Assembly: GCF_051466335.1 (NCBI RefSeq)
Contig: NZ_CP195793.1
Span: 2,170,001 to 2,234,000 of the forward strand
Length of the DNA: 64,000 nucleotides
DNA from: Planctomicrobium sp051466335
GTDB taxonomy: Bacteria; Planctomycetota; Planctomycetia; Planctomycetales; Planctomycetaceae
Reading direction: 5' to 3'
The position numbers and the translations under genes were made by a program. Every line of letters starts with the position of its first letter. Position 1 is the stretch's first letter. The notes below the pieces were generated by a model that made no database searches, was not told the DNA's origin, and was given only the letters and a program-made list of their open reading frames with translations. This document shows, piece after piece, positions 8,378 through 16,194 of the stretch.

Positions 8378-9943
8378 TTATTGTGGAGTCGAGCCTTCTC
8401 CTTCGAAGGGTCTCCGACCAAACGCAGCGCGAGGAGGTTCTCCCGTTTCCTGAACCTCGATCCGCAACCGTTCGAGTTCTTGCTTCAATGCCTGAACGGT
8501 CTCGGCAGAAGCGGGATCAGAGTAAAAATTCTTCACTTCCAGCGGATCTTGTTGACGGTCGAGCAATTCCCACTCATCCTCTTGGCTTGGAAGATAGTAC
8601 CGAACCAGCTTGTAGCGGTCGGTGACCACTCCGTAGTGGGGACGCACGTGATGAGGTGCGGGGTATTCGTAGTAGTGGTAGTAAAAGCTCTTTCGCCAGT
8701 CTTCGGGGGTCTGCCCACTTAGCAACGGAACCAGGCTGCGTCCCTGCATATCTTCGGGCACTGCGACCTGAGCAGCGTCGAGCACCGTTTCTGCGACGTC
8801 AATGAGCGAGACGATTTCATCGTTGACACTTCCCGCTTTGACTTTTTCTGGCCAACGTACCAACAGAGGTGTCCGCAGCGATTCTTCAAAAATCCAACGT
8901 TTGTCGAACCGGCCATGTTCGCCGAGGTAAAACCCTTGATCGGAAGCACAAATGACGATGGTATTCTCTGTGAGGTTTTCCCGATCGAGCAGATCCAGCA
9001 GGCGGCCGACGCTCTCATCGACCCCTTTGACGCAGCCGAGGTAGTCGTGCATATAGCGATTGTATCGCCAGCGGACGAGGTCAGGTCCAGTTGGTTTCGA
9101 CTCTCGGTATGCGGCGTTTCGTGGATCATAATATTTGTTCCACTCCTTTCGCGGTTCCTCTGTCATTCCTGGAACCGGCGAGAGTTTGACGTCCAGATCC
9201 AGAATCGTCTCCGCCAAACCCATATCGTGATCTTTGACCGCTTGTGCGCGACCTTCAAAATCGTCGAACAGTGTTTCAGGCTCAGGATAGTCTCGGTCGT
9301 TGTCCCATCCCAAATGACGAAGTGCAGGGGACCATTCGCGGTGAGGAGCTTTGTGTTGGCACATCAACAGGAATGGCTTCGACTTGTCTCTGTTGTTCAG
9401 CCAGTCGATCGACAGATCTGTAATGATGTCGGTCACATAGCCGGGCTGCTTCTCGGAGACCCCCATGCGGATCATTTCAGGGTTGTAGTAAATTCCCTGT
9501 CCGGGGAGGATGCGCCAATGGTCGAATCCAGTTGGATCAGAGCCAAGGTGCCATTTGCCAATCAAGGCTGTCGAGTAACCCGCCTGCTGTAACAGTTTCG
9601 GGAAGGTTTGCTGGGCGCCGTCGAATCGCGAATTCGCGTTGTTATAAAATCCGTTGAGATGAGAGTATTTTCCCGTCAACAGAACTGCTCGGCTCGGTCC
9701 ACAGATGGAGTTGGGAACGAGGCAGCGGTCGAATCGCATCCCCTTGCGAGCGATGCGGTCCATCTGCGGCGTTTCCAATAATTTTCGCTGTTCCCCGTAT
9801 GCGCTGATCGCCTGCCAAGCGAGGTCATCCGAAAATATGACGACGATATTCGGTCGTTGAGGTTCCGCAGCGTGAAGTACGCGGGGGATGGAGACACTCA
9901 ATAGCTGCATAGCAGCCATGAGCACCAAGTAAGATTTTTTCAC
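8378..9943 (-). CDS. Secreted sulfatase (arylsulfatase-type, formylglycine-dependent)
   Basis: GTG 9943 is chosen as the start. An AGGA lies 8 bp upstream and the product then begins with a clean signal peptide (KKSYLVLMAAMQLLSVSI...VLHA). A longer frame to 10075 adds unlikely sequence. The 521-residue enzyme has the metal-binding opening RPNIVVIFSDDLAW and the sulfatase signature CGPSRAVLLTGKYSHLNGF. The Cys there is the residue converted to formylglycine. LIGKWHLGS, a second metal site near ICASDQGFYLGEHGRFDKR and a DUF4976-like C-terminus (YYHYYEYPAPHHVRPHYGV, then YKLVRY) follow. It probably hydrolyses sulfate esters of polysaccharides. The exact substrate and a maturase gene are not visible. 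Confidence 0.9.
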   Translation of the reverse strand: MKKSYLVLMAAMQLLSVSIPRVLHAAEPQRPNIVVIFSDDLAWQAISAYGEQRKLLETPQMDRIARKGMRFDRCLVPNSICGPSRAVLLTGKYSHLNGFYNNANSRFDGAQQTFPKLLQQAGYSTALIGKWHLGSDPTGFDHWRILPGQGIYYNPEMIRMGVSEKQPGYVTDIITDLSIDWLNNRDKSKPFLLMCQHKAPHREWSPALRHLGWDNDRDYPEPETLFDDFEGRAQAVKDHDMGLAETILDLDVKLSPVPGMTEEPRKEWNKYYDPRNAAYRESKPTGPDLVRWRYNRYMHDYLGCVKGVDESVGRLLDLLDRENLTENTIVICASDQGFYLGEHGRFDKRWIFEESLRTPLLVRWPEKVKAGSVNDEIVSLIDVAETVLDAAQVAVPEDMQGRSLVPLLSGQTPEDWRKSFYYHYYEYPAPHHVRPHYGVVTDRYKLVRYYLPSQEDEWELLDRQQDPLEVKNFYSDPASAETVQALKQELERLRIEVQETGEPPRAAFGRRPFEGEGSTPQ

Positions 9944-10134
9944 GATCGTGTCCTGTTTACGTGTTTGTTCTACTTGAGGTGGACCAGTCTGATTCGGCGA
10001 ACGTCCATGACCGATTTTCCAGGAATGGTCAGGGCCTTGAGGACGAGAGGACCCTGTCCTTCGTTTCAAGGACACATTTCAACAGAGTATTTCTGTTTCT
10101 ACTCGCGATCAGTCAGGTCCAACTTTAGAGCCGG

Positions 10135-11007
10135 CGGACAAAACTTAATCGGCGTTGAGGAATCGCCAGGTGATCAGTGAGTTAGTGATGTCATGAAACG
10201 CCTGAAAGATCTGTCCCAGCGGATCCGGATTCGACGGAACTGCTTGAGCCAGGCGATCGTCCGTTCAACGGGCCAGCGGCTGCCGCCTAGAGAAGAGGCC
10301 TGTCGCGTTCCGCGCTTGGGGATGTGCGTTTCAATCCCGGCCACGGCGAGAAGATCACGGGTGGTCTGGCAGTCGTAGCCCTTGTCCGCGATCACGCTAC
10401 GGGGACGGTCCAGTGGCCGTCCTCGCTTGCCACCAATCTTGGGAAACTTCAGAAACACCAGCGGGAGAAGTTGTCTCAGATCAGGGACATTGGCAGCAGT
10501 GAGCGTGTTGGCCAATGGAATCCCGTTGTGAGTGGTCATCAGGTGCGACTTGCTGCCGCAGCGGCCGCGGTCTGTCGGATTCGGGCCGATTTTTGTCCTC
10601 CCAGCGGGGACTTAATCAACCCAGCATCGATGAGCACGTCGGCCAGTTCTAGGCGACCAGCGGCGTTGAGCTGCGTGAGGAGGTGGCGATGAATGTCTTG
10701 CAGGACTCCCAGATCGATCCATTGGCGAAGCCGCCGGTAGCAGGTCTTGTAAGAACAGCCCAGCTCCAGTGGCAGGTCTTCCCAGGCGATCCCAGTCTTG
10801 AGCACAAACAGAACGCAGGTGAAGACGGTGCGGTTCTCCGCAGGAGGTCGGCCCCCTTTGGGAGAGAACTCGTAGGTTGGGAAGAACGATTCGATCTCGT
10901 TCCACAAATCATCACTGAGCAATTGGCCAGCCATGTCGGTTCCTCCATGAACAGAAAAACCAGACCTTCCCACAATCCTCAAAACGTGCCAAGATCAGTT
11001 TTGTCCG
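10135..11007 (-). mobile_element. IS5-like insertion sequence with two-frame transposase
   Basis: Terminal inverted repeats CGGACAAAACT lie at 10135-10145 and, reversed, at 10997-11007, giving about 873 bp. No matching target duplication is seen (left flank AGAGCCGG, right flank AACGCTCT). This suggests a deletion or rearrangement next to the element after insertion. The coding strand is minus. The element removed the 5' part of the methyltransferase-DsrE gene to its right. Confidence 0.8.
10174..10934 (-). CDS. IS5-like transposase in two overlapping frames (orfA/orfB, -1 shift)
   Basis: Frame A starts at ATG 10934 (GGAGGA six bases upstream) and encodes the N-terminal half: LLSDDLWNEIESFFP, KGGRPPAENRTVFTCVLFVL, RLRQWIDLGVL and VLIDAGLIKSPLGGQK. 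Frame B, one base back, continues GPNPTDRGRCGSKSHL, then MTTHNGIPLA, VIADKGYDC (second Asp) and WPVERTIAWLKQFRRI (Glu). The switch falls at a CAAAAA tract within the GGQK coding sequence. A programmed -1 frameshift of this kind is known in some IS5 subgroups, so the gene may be functional. A plain mutation cannot be excluded. Confidence 0.75.
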
Positions 11008-11792
11008 AACGCTCTATGGATTCTCGGACAGTTGAGCTGCGGGCGAACTCCATCGATCTCGCGTTCATCTGTGACACATACCATCACTTCGAGTTTCCTC
11101 TCAAGACTATGGCCTCATTGCATCAGGCCATGAAGCCAGGAGGGCGAGTGATCATCATCGACTTCAAGCGAATTGAAGGACAAAGTTCGGACTGGGTCTT
11201 GAACCACGTTCGAGCTGGTCAGGGAGTTGTCGAAGAGGAAGTCCGGCAAGCTGGTTTTCGGAAAGTCAAAGAGCGTTCGCTGTCGCTCACAGAAAACTAC
11301 TTCGTCGAGTTTCAAATGATTCCGAAGTCACAGGCCCTCAAGACGTCGCTGTTACCCGGTGTCGGCGGCGTGGCGGAATTGACAGGGGCTCCCGGTGCTC
11401 CAAAACAAGGCGGAAAGATCGTTTTTGACATCACGATTTCTAACAAGCCGGAGGAAGTAAACGCCGGGTTGGAACGTGCTGCGAGAGTGCTGAACCTTTA
11501 TGGTGCCGGCGGCATGAACACCCGCGATGTTCAGATCTCGCTGGTGTTACACGGTGACGCAGCCTTCTGTGTCCAAACAGATGCATCAGCAACCGATTCG
11601 AAGAATCCCAACCGGGAACTCATCGCAGCTCTGAACCGCGCAGGTGTCGAAATCTTTGTCTGCGGGCAAACCTTAGCGAGAAAGAAAATACCACATTCGA
11701 ATGTGTCTGAAGGAGTGACAATCGCGACATCAGCGATGACGGCACTCGTGAACCATCAGGTGGACGGGTATTCCCTGATGACCGTTCACTGA
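11008..11792 (+). pseudogene. Methyltransferase-DsrE fusion, 5' end lost to an IS
   Basis: The reading frame enters from the right end of the IS and shows only the second half of a class I SAM methyltransferase: SIDLAFICDTYHHFEFPLKTM, LHQAMKPGGRVIIIDFKRIEG and GFRKVKERSLSLTENYFVEF. The glycine-rich SAM motif I is missing. It continues without a stop into a DsrE/DsrF-like domain (GGKIVFDITISNKPEEVNAGLERAA..., ISLVLHGDAAFC, then FVCGQTLARKKI and GVTIATSAMTALVNHQVDGY). DsrE-type domains act in intracellular sulfur transfer and related small-molecule chemistry. No native start remains, so it is called broken. The SoxB-like gene follows 89 bp downstream on the same strand. Confidence 0.8.
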
Positions 11793-11881
11793 ATCAATTC
11801 AACGGGATCAACTGAACTTCACCATTGATATCGCGGGCAGATGTCAACGCCATCTACGAATTACGGTTTAAGGAACTGACG

Positions 11882-13510
11882 ATGAACCTGTCTCGCCGCG
11901 AATTTCACGCAACAACATTAAGCCTCCTCGGAGCCCAGCTCATTCCTGCAGCGTTCGCCAGTGCGAGCCCGCCACCGAGTAAGTCACTGACATTACTCCA
12001 TTTCACGGACACGCACGCACAGTTGGAGACACATCTGGACTATGTCCCGGATCAGATTCCAGCGTTCCAGCAAATGGGAGGCTTTGCCCGGTTGAAGACG
12101 GCCATTGACCTTGAGAAGGGGAATGCGGCAGGCCCTGTGTTCATTGCAGATGGAGGTGATGAGTTCCAGGGCTCAGGTCCCGCCGCTTGGACGGAGGGAG
12201 AAGCGATTGTCGCCCCCTTGAATGCGCTGGGCGCCGACGTCTTCGTGCCGGGAAACTGGGAACCAGTCTACGGTCCGAAACGGTTCAAGGAGTTAATGAG
12301 TCGACTGACTGCGAAAGTGACCTGCTACAACTTCCATGATAAAGCCACCCAGCAGCGTCTCTTCCTGCCCGCTGCGATTATCGAGCGCAATGGTGTGAAG
12401 GTTGCCTTCGTGGGGGTTACCGATCTCAAGGCCAGTGAGAGACACGCCCCGGCGGAATACGCCGGCCTGGACACGACCAACTTCGTCGGGTTCCGAGAAT
12501 ATCTGGCGGAACTGAGAACCAAAGAACGCGTTGATCTCGTGGTGGGACTATTCCATACCGGGCTGACGGTTGCTCGATACTTGGCCAGAGAAGTCCCTGG
12601 GTTCGATGTCATCCTGTCCGGGCATACTCATGAGCGAACACCCGAACCCATCCTTGAAGGGAATGTGATCATTGTGGAGTCTGCAGGAATGGGCTCATTC
12701 CTCGGCCGCCTCGACATCACACTCAGCGATTCCGGGAAAGTCTCAGGTGCCAAATTCCAACTGATTCCTGTGACTCCGGACGCTCATGAGGAGAATCCTC
12801 ACGTTCGCCAGTTGGTCAATGACGCACTGGCACCCCACCGTGCTCGAACCGACAGGGTCATTGGCCACACCGTGACTCCCATGATGCGGTACGACGTCCT
12901 CGAAACGAATGCCGACGACTTCATCACGGACGCAATTCGAGAGTCAACCGGTGTGGACATCGCGTTCTCGAACGGGTTTCGCTTCGGTATCCCAATTCCC
13001 GCTGGCAATCTCACTGTCGGAGACGTCTGGAACCTGCTTCCAATGGAGGCTCGGGTTAAAACCGGCTGGGTCACTGGAAAGCAGCTCCGCAATTACCTGG
13101 AGAACGAACTCGAGCTCGTCTACTCATCAGATGCTGAGAAGCTCTCTGGCGGCTGGGGGCCCCGAGCGTCTGGAATGACGATGTGGTACGAAGCACGCGC
13201 TGCGAAGGGGAGTCGAATGCGTGAGATACTCGTCGCAGGTCAGCCGCTTGATGATGACAGGAAGTACTCGGTGGCAAGCTGCGAAAGACGCGGCGAGCCA
13301 TTGGAAGTTGTCTGCCGCATCAAAGGGGTGAAGGATGTTGAGTTCTCACCGACGTTGCTGCACGCAGCGATTGAGAAGTATCTCCAGAAACACCCATCCA
13401 TCTCCCCCAGTCGCGAAGGGCGTGCCTACGCCATCGATCTTGCTCCCGTAGTCTTCAGCCAGGATGAAGTCGTCTCGAACGGAGGTAGCCGAGGTTCTTT
13501 TGCAGGGTAG
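11882..13510 (+). CDS. SoxB-like metallophosphoesterase / 5'-nucleotidase family protein
   Basis: ATG 11882 is preferred over 11825 because it gives a Tat signal (MNLSRREFHATTLSLLGAQL), as in SoxB and exported 5'-nucleotidases. The 542-residue protein has the dimetal motifs LLHFTDTHAQL (D43, H45), ADGGDEFQGSG, VPGNWEPVYG and VILSGHTHERTPEP. A 5'-nucleotidase C-terminal domain follows (NADDFITDAIRESTGVDIAF...). Segments such as EGEAIVAPLNALG and FDVILSGHTH resemble SoxB thiosulfohydrolase more than UshA. The loop reads GNWE, between the GNHE of nucleotidases and the GHWE of SoxB. The DsrE fusion upstream supports sulfur chemistry, but nucleotide hydrolysis is not excluded. Confidence 0.75.
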   Translation: MNLSRREFHATTLSLLGAQLIPAAFASASPPPSKSLTLLHFTDTHAQLETHLDYVPDQIPAFQQMGGFARLKTAIDLEKGNAAGPVFIADGGDEFQGSGPAAWTEGEAIVAPLNALGADVFVPGNWEPVYGPKRFKELMSRLTAKVTCYNFHDKATQQRLFLPAAIIERNGVKVAFVGVTDLKASERHAPAEYAGLDTTNFVGFREYLAELRTKERVDLVVGLFHTGLTVARYLAREVPGFDVILSGHTHERTPEPILEGNVIIVESAGMGSFLGRLDITLSDSGKVSGAKFQLIPVTPDAHEENPHVRQLVNDALAPHRARTDRVIGHTVTPMMRYDVLETNADDFITDAIRESTGVDIAFSNGFRFGIPIPAGNLTVGDVWNLLPMEARVKTGWVTGKQLRNYLENELELVYSSDAEKLSGGWGPRASGMTMWYEARAAKGSRMREILVAGQPLDDDRKYSVASCERRGEPLEVVCRIKGVKDVEFSPTLLHAAIEKYLQKHPSISPSREGRAYAIDLAPVVFSQDEVVSNGGSRGSFAG

Positions 13511-13828
13511 CCACATCGTCAGTTTGGGGTAGCAACTCCGTGCAATGCTTCGCCGTTACGCTATCCCGAACTGACCATCTAACGATGTGAGAATGCCTGC
13601 GGCTCGCAGTCGGAGTTGATTCAGCTGGCAACTCCGACTGCCGGACCGGTCGCGGTATCGGCCCGGCGCCGTTCGACGATGGCGGGCAACGACAACCACT
13701 TGCCGAATGCTGAACCAGAGCATGACTCAGTCTCAGCATCGACGAGGTGGAAGTGAAATCCTTCGTCGGTGGCCTGGTTCATTCCTTCCACCGCAAGGCG
13801 TCCCGATCCCGGCCAGAGAACAAACGTG
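13511..13828. other. Intergenic, no supportable gene
   Basis: This 318-bp stretch follows the SoxB-like gene. A 73-codon minus-strand frame (13621-13842) covers part of it but has no recognisable motif and would overlap the toxin-antitoxin promoter. No terminator was recognised. Confidence 0.4.
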
Positions 13829-13858
13829 TTGACATTGTGCACACAGTCGGGGTAGAGT
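13829..13858 (+). promoter_or_regulatory. Promoter with palindromic operator for the toxin-antitoxin pair
   Basis: TTGACA at 13829-13834 and TAGAGT at 13853-13858 are 18 bp apart. Between them lies the perfect 8-bp palindrome TGTGCACA (13836-13843). Ribbon-helix-helix antitoxins of the TacA type bind such operators to autorepress. The sequence is seen; the binding is inferred. Confidence 0.55.
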
Positions 13859-13877
13859 GGACTGAGGAGAAGTACTC

Positions 13878-14168
13878 ATGGCCACAGCACCCGAACGCCA
13901 CTCTGTTAAAACATCCGTGATCAATTTGCGGATTCAGCCTGCAGCGCGGAACCTGATTGATCTGGCAGCCCAGGCTGCCGGGAAGAACCGGACCGACTTC
14001 ATGGTCGAGGCGGCCCGCAGGGAAGCGGAAGCGGTGTTGCTGGACCGTCGGCTGTTCTCGCTGAGCGAGGAGGCGTTCAAGGCATTCACCACGGCTCTCG
14101 ATAGGCCGCCACGGAAAAACGCGAAGCTGAAACGCCTGCTGGAGACCCCCGCGCCGTGGGAACAATGA
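13878..14168 (+). CDS. DUF1778 (TacA-type) antitoxin
   Basis: This 96-residue protein has a ribbon-helix-helix N-terminus (SVINLRIQPAARNLIDLAAQ, then AGKNRTDFMVEAARREAE) and the family C-terminal tail ending LKRLLETPAPWE, which in known pairs wraps the toxin. It neutralises the GNAT toxin encoded next to it and probably represses the shared promoter. Its stop overlaps the toxin start by 13 bp, the usual arrangement. The pair lies on the accessory stretch that ends at tRNA-Arg, which suits a stabilising module. Confidence 0.92.
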   Translation: MATAPERHSVKTSVINLRIQPAARNLIDLAAQAAGKNRTDFMVEAARREAEAVLLDRRLFSLSEEAFKAFTTALDRPPRKNAKLKRLLETPAPWEQ

Positions 14169-14674
14169 AAAAGCAGGGAAGTTCGCTCCAGCCACCTCGG
14201 GCCATCCACGCTGACGATGATCTCACTCGCTTTGACAGCGGGGAACCGGTCCTCGATGACTGGCTGCGGAAAAAAGCCCATCACAACGAGGCGAGCGGGG
14301 CATCAAGGACATATGTGCTCGTTCAGCCCGGAACCGCCTCCGTGATTGCCTATTATTCGCTGGCCACAGGGGCGGTCCTGCGTGCCAATGCTCCCGGCAG
14401 CGTTCGCCGGAACATGCCGGAGCCGATCCCGGTGATTGTTCTCGGCAGACTGGCGGTTGACCGAAACTGGCAAAGCCACGGCCTTGGAAAGGGGTTGCTC
14501 CGCGACGCGATCCTGCGAACACTTCAAGCCGCCGAGATCGCCGGCATTCGTGCCCTGCTGGTTCACGCCCTTTCCGCCGAGGCCAAAGCGTTCTACGAAC
14601 ACTGCGGTTTTCAGGAGTCGCCGATTGATCCGCTTACGCTCATGCTGAGATTGAGTGACATCAGCCACGCTTGA
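14156..14674 (+). CDS. GNAT-family toxin (TacT/AtaT type)
   Basis: The frame opens at GTG 14156, with an alternative ATG at 14165; both lie within the antitoxin 3' end. About 170 residues carry the type II GNAT-toxin features: FDSGEPVLDDWLRKKAHHNEA near the N-terminus, IAYYSLATGAV, the acetyl-CoA loop NWQSHGLGKGLLRDAI and the terminal FYEHCGFQESP with its Tyr. Characterised relatives acetylate the amino acid on charged tRNAs and block translation. The target aminoacyl-tRNA cannot be read from sequence. The gene looks complete, so the module may be active. Confidence 0.92.
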   Translation: MGTMKKQGSSLQPPRAIHADDDLTRFDSGEPVLDDWLRKKAHHNEASGASRTYVLVQPGTASVIAYYSLATGAVLRANAPGSVRRNMPEPIPVIVLGRLAVDRNWQSHGLGKGLLRDAILRTLQAAEIAGIRALLVHALSAEAKAFYEHCGFQESPIDPLTLMLRLSDISHA

Positions 14675-14859
14675 GACATTCAATTTCAAGACAGGAGTCA
14701 GCGAGTTCGAAGATGTCCCATATGAACTTGAACCAGCTGTTTAATGCTAATCGCGTTCTGGAGCATAGCCTGAGCTCATGAGTGTGCGTGACTTCGGATG
14801 AGATTTCTCGCCCACTTCGGCGGATTCGAAAGCGGGGATTCCCAACATTCGTTCACTAG

Positions 14860-15495
14860 AGCGCCTTTCATAACCGCCTGAGTGTGATGAGAGCACAGGC
14901 CAAGTGGATCCACCCCGTGTAACGCAGCATTGAGGTTTCATAGCGGATGATGGTTCTGCGAAAATTGTGCAGCCATCTGTGGGTTCGCTCGACTTTGTAG
15001 CGACGTTTGTATTGGCGAACAGATCGTCCATCCTGAGTCGGCCTTGTCTTCCGGCCTCTGCGATGCGGGCAAACCAACTCAATTCCGCGCTCCTCCTGCA
15101 ACTGCTTTCGCAGCGGAACGCTATCGGCTGCCTTCTCATACAACAGGTGTTCCGGGGCTCTCCCGGGAATCTGCAGGGCCAAAGCGCGTCCACTCATCGA
15201 ACCGCCTCCAGCAAGTTCTCGGCGAGGGAAAGCACTTTGGTAACTTTTCCCACTGGTAGCCTGTCAGAAGTACAAACAAAATCCCTTCCAGACAGGCCCG
15301 CTGAGAATGCGGAGGACGTCCTCCCTTGGGTTGGGAGAGTGGTTCCGGAATCAGATGCTTGATGCGATCCCATTGTGCGTCCGAGAGATACGTATTGCCA
15401 ACGAGGTCAATCTTCCGTGTGCATGGCATGAGCGAAGCTCCTTTCGCTCAGACTGGTACGCAACTCGCTTGCCAATCAGAGTTATGCAAGGCACT
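14860..15495 (-). mobile_element. Internally deleted IS5-type element (636 bp)
   Basis: Terminal inverted repeats AGCGCCTTTCATAACC (left) and AGTGCCTTGCATAACTC (right, reverse complement) are flanked by CTAG at 14856-14859 and 15496-15499. The ends and target duplication are intact, but the middle of the transposase is missing. This makes it a non-autonomous derivative that a related transposase could still move. The same family is present as a 5' fragment at 39220-39782. Confidence 0.85.
14868..15429 (-). pseudogene. IS5-type transposase with internal deletion
   Basis: The N-terminal part starts at ATG 15429 (CTRKIDL, TYLSDAQWDRIKHLIPEP, GGRPPHSQRACLEGILFVLL, CWRRFDEWTR). It jumps at about 15190-15200 to a C-terminal part in another frame that carries ELVCPHRRGRK, KRRYKVERTHRWLHNFRR (the catalytic Glu region) and ends ACALITLRRL. 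The fragment at 39286 keeps a segment beginning WGIFEGLWYSLLMELEDL, which this copy has lost along with the first catalytic Asp. The product cannot transpose the element. Confidence 0.85.
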
Positions 15496-15855
15496 CTAGA
15501 CACAATCGGTGTCAATAGAATAAAACGAAACGACTTGAAGTGCATCACCACTCCAAGTCGCTTTCAGCCGTCACCCTGTAGTAGCAGGATGGAGCCTATC
15601 GTGTTTCACACGACCGTATTATGCGGACAATCGTTCAAGCATCGTTGCGTCACATGGTCTGAAAGACCATCTCTTCTTACGCAATCGTCTCCCTAAATGA
15701 AATCGCGAGCAGCGTAGATCGTCTGTACTTATACAGCGTGGCTTGCGTCGTTTCTGTGGGTGGCTGCAATCACCAAATAGAAAGACCACGATGTCCGGCA
15801 AGACATCGTGGCCATGCTGTTCACCGTTATTCCATCGCTTATAGAGAGCAGGAAT

Positions 15856-16191
15856 ATGAACAGTTTCAATGATGAAGGCATGTCGAGTTCTCCGGAGGTC
15901 AACACCAATTCCGTTAAACGGAAGCGAAAATCCTTCGCTGAAAACTTGCACTACGAACAACTGGCCGCGTTGGCCGGTTTGCCCATGCAGCAGAACACGC
16001 TTTGTAAATGTCTCAAGATCGGTAAGCCCAGATTGCAACAGATGGTTGCGGCTGGATGTCCGGTTATTGCGACGCTTTTCGAAGATCGCAAATTCTATGA
16101 TCCCGTTGCCGTTAAGCAGTGGATGTTGAATTTCGATGGAGTGCTGCCAAACATGAAACCACCGAAACAACCTCGAAGAAAGACGTCGTGA
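15856..16191 (+). CDS. Small excisionase-like DNA-binding protein
   Basis: ATG 15856 has an AGGA just upstream and is preferred over 15808. The 111-residue product has a basic N-terminal region (SVKRKRKSFAE). A helix-turn-helix-like segment of MerR/excisionase type follows: NTLCKCLKIGKPRLQQMVAA, then EDRKFYDPVAVKQWM. It ends three bases before the integrase start on the same strand, the usual place for a recombination directionality factor. Function is inferred from size and position; the fold match is weak. Confidence 0.6.
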   Translation: MNSFNDEGMSSSPEVNTNSVKRKRKSFAENLHYEQLAALAGLPMQQNTLCKCLKIGKPRLQQMVAAGCPVIATLFEDRKFYDPVAVKQWMLNFDGVLPNMKPPKQPRRKTS

Positions 16192-16194
16192 CGT

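Noticed and set aside
9944..10075. N-terminal extension of the sulfatase frame
   Set aside because: The extra 44 residues lack conservation features and precede a clear signal peptide with its own GTG and AGGA.
13621..13842. 73-codon minus-strand frame
   Set aside because: Protein-like in places but unrecognised, and it would run through the promoter of the toxin-antitoxin pair.
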